Assembly (NCBI GenBank): GCA_963746885.1
Contig: CAVVDM010000011.1
Coordinates: 310,001 to 374,000, forward strand
Length of the DNA: 64,000 nt
Origin: DATARH01 sp963746885
GTDB lineage: Bacteria > Pseudomonadota > Alphaproteobacteria > ATCC43930 > CGMCC-115725
Direction: 5' to 3'
The notes under the pieces were generated by a model, which worked only from the letters and a program-made list of their open reading frames with translations, had not been told where the DNA came from and did no database searches. The position numbers and the translations under genes were made by a program. This document shows, piece by piece, positions 42,156 through 50,542 of the stretch. Each line of letters opens with the position of its first letter. Within the stretch, counting starts at the first letter, position 1.

Positions 42156-43313
42156 GTGGCCATTTCGCTGCACCAGAAGATCCGCGTCGGCGCCTATGTC
42201 GTAGGGCGCCATCTGCGCGGCGTTCAGCGCTACCCGCTCGTGCTTATGCTCGAGCCCTTGTTCCGCTGCAACCTCGCCTGCGCCGGCTGCGGCAAGATCG
42301 ACTACCCGGACGCGATCCTGAACCAGCGGCTCAGCGTCGCCGAATGCCTCGAAGCGGTCGAGGAATGCGGCGCCCCGATTGTCGTCGTCGCCGGCGGCGA
42401 GCCGCTGCTGCACCACGAGATCGACCAGGTCGTGCGCGCGATCACCGCCAAGAAGAAATTTGTCTATCTGTGCACCAACGCACTGCTGCTCGAAAAGAAG
42501 ATCGACCTGTTCAAGCCCAACCCGTTCTTTGCCTGGACGGTCCACCTCGACGGCGACCGTGAGGATCACGACCGCTCGGTGTGCCAAAGCGGCACCTATG
42601 ACCGCGCGGTCGAAGCGATCCGAGTCGCCAAATCGCGCGGCTTCCGCGTCAACATCAACGCGACGCTGTTCGACAACAACGAGCCGGAACGGATCGCGCG
42701 GTTCTTCGACGCGGTGACCGAGATGGGCGTCGACGGGATCACCGTGTCGCCCGGCTACGCCTATGAGCGCGCCCCCGACCAGGAGCATTTCCTCAACCGC
42801 CGTCGCACCAAGGAGCTGTTTCGCGCCATCTTCCGATATGGCGCGCGGGGCAAGGGCGGGCGGCGCTGGTCGTTCAACCAATCCGGCCTGTTCCTCGATT
42901 TTCTCGCCGGCAACCAGTCCTACCACTGCACCCCGTGGGGCAATCCGACGCGCAACTACTTCGGCTGGCAGCGGCCCTGCTATCTGCTGGGCGAAGGCTA
43001 TGCCCAGACCTTCAAGGAGTTGATGGAGGAGACCGACTGGGATTCCTACGGCACCGGCAACTACGAGAAATGCGCCGACTGCATGGTGCACAGCGGCTAT
43101 GAAGCGACCGCGGTGGTCGATTCGGTGCGCCACCCGCTGAAAGCGGCGATGGCGGCGCTGAGGGGGGTGCGCACCGAGGGTGAGATGGCGCCGGAAATCC
43201 CGCTCGCCCAGCAGCGCCCTGCCGAATACGTCTTTTCCCGCCACGTCGAGGAGGCGATGACCCGGCTAGGAGGCACCCAGCGCCAAGCCCAGCGCGTGCG
43301 CCGGGCCAGCTAA
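42156..43313 (+). CDS. hpnH: adenosylhopane synthase HpnH (radical SAM)
   Basis: This 385-residue radical SAM enzyme joins a 5'-deoxyadenosyl group to diploptene. It starts at GTG 42156 (AAGGAT upstream). The iron-sulfur motif is LFRCNLACAGCGKID (CxxxCxxC, near residues 40-47), followed by PIVVVAGGEPLLHHEIDQVV and VYLCTNALLLEKKIDLF. The C-terminal hallmark segments are DGITVSPGYAYERAPDQEHF, FNQSGLFLDFLAGNQSYHC, NPTRNYFGWQRPCYLLGEGY and NYEKCADCMVHSGYEATAVV. It overlaps the convergent hpnG gene by 48 bp. Confidence 0.95.
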   Translation: MAISLHQKIRVGAYVVGRHLRGVQRYPLVLMLEPLFRCNLACAGCGKIDYPDAILNQRLSVAECLEAVEECGAPIVVVAGGEPLLHHEIDQVVRAITAKKKFVYLCTNALLLEKKIDLFKPNPFFAWTVHLDGDREDHDRSVCQSGTYDRAVEAIRVAKSRGFRVNINATLFDNNEPERIARFFDAVTEMGVDGITVSPGYAYERAPDQEHFLNRRRTKELFRAIFRYGARGKGGRRWSFNQSGLFLDFLAGNQSYHCTPWGNPTRNYFGWQRPCYLLGEGYAQTFKELMEETDWDSYGTGNYEKCADCMVHSGYEATAVVDSVRHPLKAAMAALRGVRTEGEMAPEIPLAQQRPAEYVFSRHVEEAMTRLGGTQRQAQRVRRAS

Positions 43314-43940
43314 CGCGCCAAGCGCCCGGCGCGTCTCGCGGGCGAGGCCGAGCAGCGCGCCGATCTGCTGCGGGCGGCGCAGCATCTCGACGGCCACACG
43401 GCGCAGGTCGGGCGTCCCGTCCGGGGTGAGCGGGATCAAGGCCGCCGGCGGCAAAGCGCGGGTCGCCGGGTCGGCGATCGTGCGCAGCGCCAGAAACGGT
43501 ATCCCGGCGGCTTCGGCAGCGGCGGCGACGACCGCGCTTTCGAGATCGACCGCAAGCGCGCCGGTATCGCGCCAAGCGAGCCGCTTGTCTCGCTCGGCCG
43601 CAAGGATGGCGCGCGCCCCGAGGACCGGCCCGGCGCTTGCCCCGAGGCGCCGGGCCAGATCGGCGATAGCGTCAGCGAAGCGCGGCTCGCCGCGCCAGCG
43701 CCGCCCCTCTGCGATAATTTCGGTGGACAGGATCACATCGCCCGGGCGCAAATGCGGGGCCAAGCCGCCGGCGATACCGAAGCTGACAAGGCAGGTCGCC
43801 TGCCGCGCCGCAGCGGCGACCAGAGCCGCGGTGCGCGCGGGGTCGCCAGCTCCGACAACGGCCTGAAATCCCGCTTGCCGTGCGACGCGCGCCTCCGCGG
43901 CAAGCCCGCAGGCGCACACTACCGACGCCGCCCCGCGCAT
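43266..43940 (-). CDS. hpnG: hopanoid-associated phosphorylase HpnG
   Basis: HpnG removes adenine from adenosylhopane to give phosphoribosyl/ribosyl hopane. The 224-residue product has the nucleoside-phosphorylase fold: VVCACGLAAEARVARQAGF, LVSFGIAGGLAPHLRPGDVI, LAVDLESAVVAAAAEAAGIP and FLALRTIADPATRALPPAAL (catalytic Glu in DLES, Asp in IADPA). The ATG 43940 has GGAGG 7 nt upstream, better than the TTG at 43946. It closes the leftward hpnA-C-D-E-shc-G operon, 31 bp after shc. Confidence 0.9.
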   Translation of the reverse strand: MRGAASVVCACGLAAEARVARQAGFQAVVGAGDPARTAALVAAAARQATCLVSFGIAGGLAPHLRPGDVILSTEIIAEGRRWRGEPRFADAIADLARRLGASAGPVLGARAILAAERDKRLAWRDTGALAVDLESAVVAAAAEAAGIPFLALRTIADPATRALPPAALIPLTPDGTPDLRRVAVEMLRRPQQIGALLGLARETRRALGALAGPAHALGLALGAS

Positions 43941-43971
43941 GACCAAGCCTCCGCGCCAGCGCCGCCCGCCG

Positions 43972-45942
43972 CTATAGGCCGAACGTCACCTGCCGTGAAT
44001 TGGCAACCGACAGACGCCGGTAACGGGCCAGCGCCCACAGAGGAAAAAACGCGCGATAGCCGTGATAGCGCAGGTAGAACACGCGCGGAAAGCCGACCGC
44101 GGTGTACCATGGCTCGTCCCAGTTGCCGTCGCCGTCCTGGCTCGCGATCAGGTATCCGATGCCGCGCGCCACCGCCGGATTGTCAATCTCGCCGGCCGCC
44201 ATAAGGGCAAGCAGCGCCCAGGCAGTCTGCGATGCAGTGCTATAGGACGCATCACCGCGCGGCCCGTCCGGCCAATAGCTCTCACCGGCCTCGCCCCAGC
44301 CACCGTCCTGATGCTGGTGCGCGACCAGCCAGGCGACGGCGCGGCGCATCTCGGGCGCCTCCGGGGCGACACCGGCCGCGCTGAGCGCCGCCAGCACCGA
44401 CCAGGTGCCGTAAATGTAATTGGTGCCCCAGCGGCCGAACCAGCTGCCATCGGTCTCCTGCTCGGCGCGCAGATAGGCGAGCGCCCGCGCCATCGCCGGG
44501 TCATCGGGCGGGGTGCCGCGCTGCGCCAGGAAGCCGAGGCAGCGGGCGCTGACATCGGCGCTCGGCGGATCGAGCAGCGCGCCGTGGTCGGCGAACGGAA
44601 TATGGTTGAGGTAGTAATGGGTGTTGTCGGCGTCGAACGAGCCCCAGCCGCCGTTGCGGCTCTGCATGCCGACCACCCATTCGGCGGCGCGGTCGATCGC
44701 GTTGCCGTAGCGCGAGGCGTCGAAACGATCGAGCGCCAGCGCGACGGCGGCGGTGTCGTCGAGGTCCGGGTAATGCGCGTTGGCGTACTGGAAGGCCCAG
44801 CCGCCCGGCCGCAAGCCCGGGCGCATCCTCGCCCAGTCGCCGACCGTATCGAGCACCTGCTTGCCCTCGAGCCAGTCCGTCGCGTGCCGGATGGCCGGGG
44901 TCAGCCGCTCGTCGCCGACCTCCATCAGCGCATGGCAGGCAAGCGCGGTGTCCCATACCGGCGATACACAGGGCTGGCAGTAGCTGCTGTCGCCATCGAA
45001 GACGAGCAGCTTGCGCAGGGCCGCGGTCGCCGTGACGCGGTCCGGATGGTCCGGCGCATAGCCGAGGCAGTCGAACATCATCAGCGCGTTGGCCATCGCC
45101 GGGAAGATGCCGCCGAGCCCGTCCTCGCCGTTGAGCCGCTCGGTGACGAAGGCGATCGCCCGCTCGACCGCGCGGCGCCGCGGGTCCGCCGGAAACACCG
45201 GCTCGGCCAGCCGCAGCAGACGGTCGAGCAATGCGAAAGCGTGGCCGACCGGCGAGGCGGTCGGCGGCGCGATCCAGCCGCGCACGCTCTCCGGCGGCTC
45301 GACAAACAATTCGGCGATCGTCACGCCGCGCGGGTTGCGGGCGCGCGGCCGCATCGCCATCAGCACCAGGAGCGGCACCAGCACCGTGCGCGACCAGTAC
45401 GAGATCTTGTCGATATGAAACGGAAACCAGCCGGGCAGCAGCATGATCTCGACCGGCATGACCGGCACCGCCCGCCACGGCACCTCGCCCCACAAGGCGA
45501 GCATGATCCGCGTGAACACGTTGCAACGACGCGCCCCGCCACGCGCCAGAATCGCCGCGCGCGCCCGCGCCATGTGCGGTGCGTCCATCGGGTCGCCCGT
45601 CGCCTTCAGCGCGAAATACGCCTTGACCGAGGCGCTGAGGTCCATTGCGCCGCCAAAAAACAGCGGCCAACCGCCATCGGGCCCCTGCACCTGCCGCAGA
45701 TAGCGCGCAATGCGCTGCTCGAGGTCGGGCTCGATGGCCGTGCCGAGATAATGCTGCAGCAGGATGTATTCGGCCGGGATCGTGGCGTCGGCTTCGAGCT
45801 CGAACACCCAATGGCCGTCCTCGTGCTGCGCGACCAGCAGCGACTCGACCGACTGGGCAATCGCGGTGTCGAGGCCGGCAACGGCCGCAGCCTCTCCGAG
45901 CCCCGGCCCGTTCTTTGTCTTCGCCGACATTCCGCTCATCAT
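43972..45942 (-). CDS. shc: squalene-hopene cyclase
   Basis: The cyclase is 656 residues from ATG 45942 (ATGATG overlapping the hpnE stop; a further in-frame ATG at 45930 is possible). The catalytic acid motif DLDDTA lies near residue 392 (HYPDLDDTAAVALALDRFD). QW-type repeats are seen in VQGPDGGWPLFFGG, MQSRNGGWGSFDAD, QETDGSWFGRWG, QHQDGGWGE and SQDGDGNWDEPWYT. The membrane-entry part includes LWGEVPWRAVPVMPVEIMLL. It converts squalene to hopene at the inner membrane. The full length and all motifs are intact. Confidence 0.95.
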   Translation of the reverse strand: MMSGMSAKTKNGPGLGEAAAVAGLDTAIAQSVESLLVAQHEDGHWVFELEADATIPAEYILLQHYLGTAIEPDLEQRIARYLRQVQGPDGGWPLFFGGAMDLSASVKAYFALKATGDPMDAPHMARARAAILARGGARRCNVFTRIMLALWGEVPWRAVPVMPVEIMLLPGWFPFHIDKISYWSRTVLVPLLVLMAMRPRARNPRGVTIAELFVEPPESVRGWIAPPTASPVGHAFALLDRLLRLAEPVFPADPRRRAVERAIAFVTERLNGEDGLGGIFPAMANALMMFDCLGYAPDHPDRVTATAALRKLLVFDGDSSYCQPCVSPVWDTALACHALMEVGDERLTPAIRHATDWLEGKQVLDTVGDWARMRPGLRPGGWAFQYANAHYPDLDDTAAVALALDRFDASRYGNAIDRAAEWVVGMQSRNGGWGSFDADNTHYYLNHIPFADHGALLDPPSADVSARCLGFLAQRGTPPDDPAMARALAYLRAEQETDGSWFGRWGTNYIYGTWSVLAALSAAGVAPEAPEMRRAVAWLVAHQHQDGGWGEAGESYWPDGPRGDASYSTASQTAWALLALMAAGEIDNPAVARGIGYLIASQDGDGNWDEPWYTAVGFPRVFYLRYHGYRAFFPLWALARYRRLSVANSRQVTFGL

Positions 45943-47288
45943 GGCAGCGCGCGCTGGCGATTCTCGATGGGGTTGGGGGGCGGTGTCGGCGAGGCCGAGC
46001 CGGAGCTCGTCACCGGCATCGGAGAGCGGGGCGACAGCAGGCGTGACGCTGCCGCAAAGCCGGAGCGAATAGCGCCTTCGATCGTGGCAGGCAAGCCGGT
46101 TTCGACATAATCGCCGGCGAGGTGGAGATTGCGCCACGCCGTCGCCGCTGCGGGTCGGCGCGCCAGCTGGGCCGGGGTGGCGCGAAACGTGGCGCGACGC
46201 TCCTTGACGATGCGTCCGGGCGGCAGCGGCCTGGCAGGCACGCCGAGAGCGCGCGCGACATCGCGCCAGAGCACCTCGCGCAGCTCGTCGGCGGGCCGGC
46301 CGACGATAGGATCGGCGGCGCTGACCGTCACCGAGACGACCTCGCGCTTGCAGAACACCCATTCCGCGACGCCGCCGACAACGCCGACGAACAGGGGCGC
46401 CGCGGCCGGCGCCTTGACGCGGAAATGGGCGTTGACGATCGGCGCGTAATCATCGGGCACAACGAGCCCGGGCACGATCCGCGCCGCCACCGCGGCCGGC
46501 ACGGCAAGAATCACCTGATCTGCCGGGGACAGCGTTTCCGCTCCCTCGTCGAACACCAGCTCGTCGAGCAGCCCCCGGCCGAGTCCGAGCGCCTTCAGGC
46601 GGGAGCCGAAGCGGATATCAGCGCCGTGACGCCGCAGGAACGCGAGCCCCGGATCGACGAGGCTCTCCGACAGCCCCTCGCGCGCCACCAGCGGCCGGCA
46701 CGATGCGGCGCCGCGCCCGAGTGTCTCGGTAAGGATGCGCCACAACAGCCGGGCCGAGGCGTCCTCCGCCGATGTGTTCAGCGCTGCCACGGTCAGCGGC
46801 TGCCACAGGCGGCGGAACAGCACGGTGTCGTGCGCCAGCACGCCGGCCACCGTGTCGTCGGCCCCTGCTCGCCATAGCCGCCACGCCGCAAAGTAGTCGC
46901 AGGGCCGCGTGCCCGGGATCCGCCGCGCCGCGCTCAGCACCCACCACGGCACAGCACCGCGCCCCGGCTGCAACATCCAGCGTTCGCTGCTGGCCAGGTC
47001 GACGAACGGGATCGCCGCCTCGCCCGGGCGCTCAAAAGTCTCCAACGCGCCGATCCGCTCGATATAGGCGAGCGCCGCAGTGTTGCCGGACAGCAGCAGG
47101 TGGTTGCCGTTGTCGATGCGAACGCCCAGCTCGCCGTCGAAAAACGAGCGGCAACGGCCGCCGGCCTGCGGCCCCGCTTCATGGAGGACGACCGGATAGC
47201 CGGCGCCGGCGACCTCGACCGCGGCGGCCAGCCCGGCAAGCCCCGCGCCGACCACATGCACCCGACCGACCGACGGCGCCGCCCTCAT
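45939..47288 (-). CDS. hpnE: hydroxysqualene dehydroxylase HpnE
   Basis: This FAD-dependent amine-oxidase-fold enzyme reduces hydroxysqualene to squalene. From ATG 47288, which overlaps the hpnD stop (ATGA), it reads APSVGRVHVVGAGLAGLAAA (FAD-binding GxGxxG), LHEAGPQAGGRCRSFFD, RIDNGNHLLLSGNTAALAYI, FRRLWQPLTVAALNTSAEDA and, near the end, NLHLAGDYVETGLPATIEGA with SGFAAASRLL. The product is 449 residues. It acts after HpnD in the HpnCDE route that replaces squalene synthase. Confidence 0.93.
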   Translation of the reverse strand: MRAAPSVGRVHVVGAGLAGLAAAVEVAGAGYPVVLHEAGPQAGGRCRSFFDGELGVRIDNGNHLLLSGNTAALAYIERIGALETFERPGEAAIPFVDLASSERWMLQPGRGAVPWWVLSAARRIPGTRPCDYFAAWRLWRAGADDTVAGVLAHDTVLFRRLWQPLTVAALNTSAEDASARLLWRILTETLGRGAASCRPLVAREGLSESLVDPGLAFLRRHGADIRFGSRLKALGLGRGLLDELVFDEGAETLSPADQVILAVPAAVAARIVPGLVVPDDYAPIVNAHFRVKAPAAAPLFVGVVGGVAEWVFCKREVVSVTVSAADPIVGRPADELREVLWRDVARALGVPARPLPPGRIVKERRATFRATPAQLARRPAAATAWRNLHLAGDYVETGLPATIEGAIRSGFAAASRLLSPRSPMPVTSSGSASPTPPPNPIENRQRALP

Positions 47289-48166
47289 AGCAACCCGTGG
47301 CGCAGCACCAGCCACAGCTTCCGCGGCTTTGACAGGCTCACCCGGTCGGCCGGGTCGCGCCATCCGGCGCGCAGCAGCGCCATCAGCATCGCGCGATAGA
47401 AGGCACCCATCACGGCAGCCGGCCGCATCGCCCGGCGCGAGCAGCGCGCCATCGCCCGGTCGGCCTCGGCAAAGTGCCGCTCCGCGAGCGCCGCGAGGTC
47501 GCGACAGGCCGCCGGCAATGCCGGGTGACGCAGCACGTCGAGCGGCTCGGCGCTGCGGATGCCGTGCCGATCAAGGATCTCGCGCGGCAGATAGAGCCGG
47601 CCGCGCTGGGCGTCCTCGTCGAGGTCCCGCAGGATGTTGGTCAGCTGCAGGGCGCGGCCGAGAGCGTCGGCGACCTCGTGCGCATCCGGGCTCGGGTCGC
47701 CGAAGATATGGACCGACAGATGCCCGACCGCGCCGGCGACGCGGCCGCAATAGAGATCGAGCGCCGCCAGGTCGGGGGCGCAGATGTCTTGCGCCGCATC
47801 CATCTCCATGCCGTCGATTACGGCGTGGAAGTCATCGCGGCGCAACTGGAAGCGCGTCACCGGGTCGCATAGCGCACGCGCAATCAGGTGTCGCGGATGT
47901 CCGGCATACAGCGCGTCGATCTCCGCGTGCCAGTCGGCCAGAGCTTCTTTCTTACGCTCCGGCGGGCTGGCGACGTCGTCGGCGATGTCGTCGACCTCGC
48001 GGCAGAACGCATAAACCGCATACATGCCGTCGCGCCGGTCCTGCGGCAGCAGCCGCATCGCCCAATAGAACGACGTGCCGGCCGCCTCGACCCGCTGACG
48101 AATGGTCTCGCGCAGCGCCGCGCCGTCGGGAACGGGCCCGACGCTGTCCAACATCGTCCCGGTCAT
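47285..48166 (-). CDS. hpnD: presqualene diphosphate synthase HpnD
   Basis: This trans-prenyl-head-to-head synthase condenses two farnesyl diphosphates to presqualene diphosphate. From ATG 48166 (overlapping the hpnC stop) it is 293 residues: GTSFYWAMRLLPQDRRDGMY, first Asp-rich motif FCREVDDIADDVASPPERK, YCGRVAGAVGHLSVHIFGD and second motif LTNILRDLDEDAQRGRLYLP. Both DxxxD motifs are complete. The C-terminal segment ends KLWLVLRHGLL. It is part of the leftward hpn operon with stop/start overlaps on both sides. Confidence 0.94.
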   Translation of the reverse strand: MTGTMLDSVGPVPDGAALRETIRQRVEAAGTSFYWAMRLLPQDRRDGMYAVYAFCREVDDIADDVASPPERKKEALADWHAEIDALYAGHPRHLIARALCDPVTRFQLRRDDFHAVIDGMEMDAAQDICAPDLAALDLYCGRVAGAVGHLSVHIFGDPSPDAHEVADALGRALQLTNILRDLDEDAQRGRLYLPREILDRHGIRSAEPLDVLRHPALPAACRDLAALAERHFAEADRAMARCSRRAMRPAAVMGAFYRAMLMALLRAGWRDPADRVSLSKPRKLWLVLRHGLL

Positions 48167-49044
48167 CGCCGCCGGCGTGCGAGGATGCCCGCGAGGAACG
48201 CCGCCGCGAAATCGCTCTTGCCGAGCTGGACGCGGCCCGCCAGCGGGTCGCCGCGGCGCAGCCGCCGCGCCAGCCTTGCGGCGAGCGCGACGATGACCGC
48301 CGATTCGCAGCGCAGCCCGCGCGCCGTAACACCAGGCGGCAGGCCGCGCGCGGTCGCGATCAGCGCGTCGGTGCGGTCGAGCAGAACGTCCAGCACATGC
48401 CGCAAGCCCGCGCTCGCAGCCGGCGCCGTCAGCGCCTCGACCCCGATCCCCGCCGCTGCGAGATCGGCCAGCGGCAGGTAGACCCGATCGAGCGCGCGGT
48501 AGTCGTCGGCGCAATCCTGCAGATGGTTGAGCACCTGCAACGCAGCGCACAGCGCGTCCGAGGCCGGCCAAGCGGCGCGGCTTTCGCCATGCAGGTCGAG
48601 CAATTGCCGCCCGACCGGCGCCGCCGAATAGCGGCAATACGCCATCAGATCGTCCCAGTCGCGGTAGCGCAGCTTGACCGCATCCTGGCGGAAGGCATGC
48701 AGCACATCGTTGCAATGCTGCGCCGTGACGCCGGTCGCGGCGAGGCTCGCGCGCATCGCCACGGCGGCGGGCGAGTCGCCCCCCGAGGCCCCGTCCAGCA
48801 CCGCCGCCATACGGTCCAGGCGGCGCAATTTATCATCGGCGGTGAGGGTCGGGCTGTCGGCGATGTCGTCGGCGTTGCGGGCAAAGCGGTAGAAGGCGTG
48901 GACATGGACGCGCAGATCGCGGCGGATCAGCCACGACCCGACCGGGAAATTCTCGTCGCCGCGCCCCTTGCCGGAGGGCGCCTCGATGCTTGACGATGCC
49001 GCGGCGGCTTCGGGCGGCGGCGTGCCGGCGACCAGCGTGGTCAT
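48163..49044 (-). CDS. hpnC: hydroxysqualene synthase HpnC
   Basis: HpnC turns presqualene diphosphate into hydroxysqualene. The 293-residue protein has GDENFPVGSWLIRRDLRVHV, first Asp-rich motif FYRFARNADDIADSPTLTAD, YCRYSAAPVGRQLLDLHGES and the second motif ALQVLNHLQDCADDYRALDR with VYLPLADLAA. Both motifs resemble squalene/phytoene synthases, but the short N-terminal leader and the QDCADDY form are HpnC-like. It overlaps hpnA upstream and hpnD downstream by four bases each. Confidence 0.94.
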   Translation of the reverse strand: MTTLVAGTPPPEAAAASSSIEAPSGKGRGDENFPVGSWLIRRDLRVHVHAFYRFARNADDIADSPTLTADDKLRRLDRMAAVLDGASGGDSPAAVAMRASLAATGVTAQHCNDVLHAFRQDAVKLRYRDWDDLMAYCRYSAAPVGRQLLDLHGESRAAWPASDALCAALQVLNHLQDCADDYRALDRVYLPLADLAAAGIGVEALTAPAASAGLRHVLDVLLDRTDALIATARGLPPGVTARGLRCESAVIVALAARLARRLRRGDPLAGRVQLGKSDFAAAFLAGILARRRR

Positions 49045-50045
49045 CTCACATATCCGTTAGCCCTGAACCAGGCGATCGCATCGGCGATCGCCTGCTCGAC
49101 CGGCCGCGGCGCATAGCCGAGTTCCTCGATGGCGCGGGCCGAGGTGAAAAACATCTTCTTCCTCGACATCCGAACGCCGTCCACCGTGGCGAACGGCTCG
49201 CGCCGGGTCAAGCGCGCCATGGTTTCGGCGCCAGCCGCAAACGGCAGCGCCGCCACGTAGGGGATCTTCAGCGGCGGCGGGCGCCGCCCGGTAATCCGGT
49301 TGATTTCGGCGAGGATCTCCGCGAACCCGAGATTCTCGCCGCCGAGAATGTAGCGTCGGCCGATCTGCCCGGAGCGCGCGGCGAGCAAATGGCCGAGCGC
49401 TACATCGTCGACATGCGCGAGGTTGAGCCCGGTGTCCACAAAGCCGGGCATGCGGCCGCGCGCCGCCTCGACGATCAGCCGCCCGGTCGGCGTCGGCTTG
49501 ACGTCGCGCGGGCCGACCGGAGTTGATGGGTTGACGATCACTGCCGGCAGGCCGCGCCCGGCGATCAGCTCGCGGACCGCCGCTTCTGCCTGGAACTTCG
49601 AAAGCTTGTAAGGGCCGATCATATCTTCGGCCCGGCTCGGTGTCTCCTCGTCGGCCACGCCGCCGTTGACGACGCCGAGGACCGCGACGCTGCTGGTGTA
49701 GACGATGCGCTCGACCCCGGCTGCCAACGCGGCGAGCATCAGCGCCCTTGTGCCTTCGACATTCACCCGGAACATCGTCGCCGGGTCCGGCACCCACAGC
49801 CGGTAGTCAGCCGCGACATGAAACAGATAACGGCAGCCCTCGACCGCCTTGGCGAGCGAATCCGGCTCGTCGAGCGAGCCTTCCGCGACGTCGACCGTGA
49901 GCCCGGCGAGGTTGCGGCGGTCGCCGTTTGGCCGCGCCAGGACTCGCACCTTCTGGCCGCTGCGCACGAGCACCCGCGCCACGGCCGAGCCGACAAACCC
50001 GGTCGCTCCCGTAACCAGCGCGAGGCCCGACTCCAACGCCATCAA
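49041..50045 (-). CDS. hpnA: hopanoid-associated NAD-dependent epimerase-like HpnA
   Basis: This 334-residue extended SDR is the first gene of the hpn operon. The cofactor motif is LALVTGATGFVGSAVARVLV; later come YLFHVAADYRLWVPDPATMF, RIVYTSSVAVLGVVNGG, the catalytic YxxxK in GPYKLSKFQAEAAVRE, VNPSTPVGPRDVKPTPTGRL and NLAHVDDVALGHLLA. HpnA's exact reaction in hopanoid synthesis is not settled; it is proposed to modify a sugar-like intermediate. Its stop overlaps the hpnC start. About 55 bp separate it from the DUF3574 gene, which is read in the same direction. Confidence 0.93.
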   Translation of the reverse strand: MMALESGLALVTGATGFVGSAVARVLVRSGQKVRVLARPNGDRRNLAGLTVDVAEGSLDEPDSLAKAVEGCRYLFHVAADYRLWVPDPATMFRVNVEGTRALMLAALAAGVERIVYTSSVAVLGVVNGGVADEETPSRAEDMIGPYKLSKFQAEAAVRELIAGRGLPAVIVNPSTPVGPRDVKPTPTGRLIVEAARGRMPGFVDTGLNLAHVDDVALGHLLAARSGQIGRRYILGGENLGFAEILAEINRITGRRPPPLKIPYVAALPFAAGAETMARLTRREPFATVDGVRMSRKKMFFTSARAIEELGYAPRPVEQAIADAIAWFRANGYVR

Positions 50046-50099
50046 TATGAACCCTGAACCACCTCGCCGGGCCGCCGGCCCGGCTTCGCTCGACCAAGC

Positions 50100-50519
50100 C
50101 TACCCTAAAACGCGGCACACGAGTTCGTGCGTGATGACGCCGACCGATTGCTGATGAAAGCGTGCCTTGTACGCGTCGATCACGGCCGCGAGCCGGCCCG
50201 CGAGATCGGGGGCGCGCCTGACCGCGACCAGAAGGACCTTGGTCGGCTCGCGGGCAATCGCGTGGGTTGCCGGATTTTGCCATTGTCCATCGCCATCGAA
50301 CACGGTGAAGCCGGCCGGAAAATTCGGCGCGACGACGGCGGCGGCGAAGCCGGCCCACTCCGCATCGGTCAGCGGCCCCCGACCGCGGATGTTGCGGCCG
50401 AAAAACAGCTCGGCAACGAGCATCCGCTGTTCCGACGGCAGCAGGCACCGATACGGAAGTGGCGGCTCGGCCGTCGCGGCACATCCGGCAAGCGCCAGCA
50501 GCAGCAGCGCCCACCGCAT
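50100..50519 (-). CDS. DUF3574 lipoprotein
   Basis: The 139-residue protein starts MRWALLLLALAGCAATAEPP, a lipoprotein signal with lipobox LAGC (Cys 13). The DUF3574 pattern follows: LVAELFFGRNIRGRGPLTDA, EWAGFAAAVVAPNFPAGFTV, FDGDGQWQNPATHAIAREPT and AYKARFHQQSVGVITHE. The domain's function is unknown. It lies between fdsA (24 bp upstream) and hpnA (55 bp downstream), all on the minus strand, so it may be transcribed with either. Confidence 0.82.
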   Translation of the reverse strand: MRWALLLLALAGCAATAEPPLPYRCLLPSEQRMLVAELFFGRNIRGRGPLTDAEWAGFAAAVVAPNFPAGFTVFDGDGQWQNPATHAIAREPTKVLLVAVRRAPDLAGRLAAVIDAYKARFHQQSVGVITHELVCRVLG

Positions 50520-50542
50520 CGCGGCTCGCCGAGTCGCAGCAG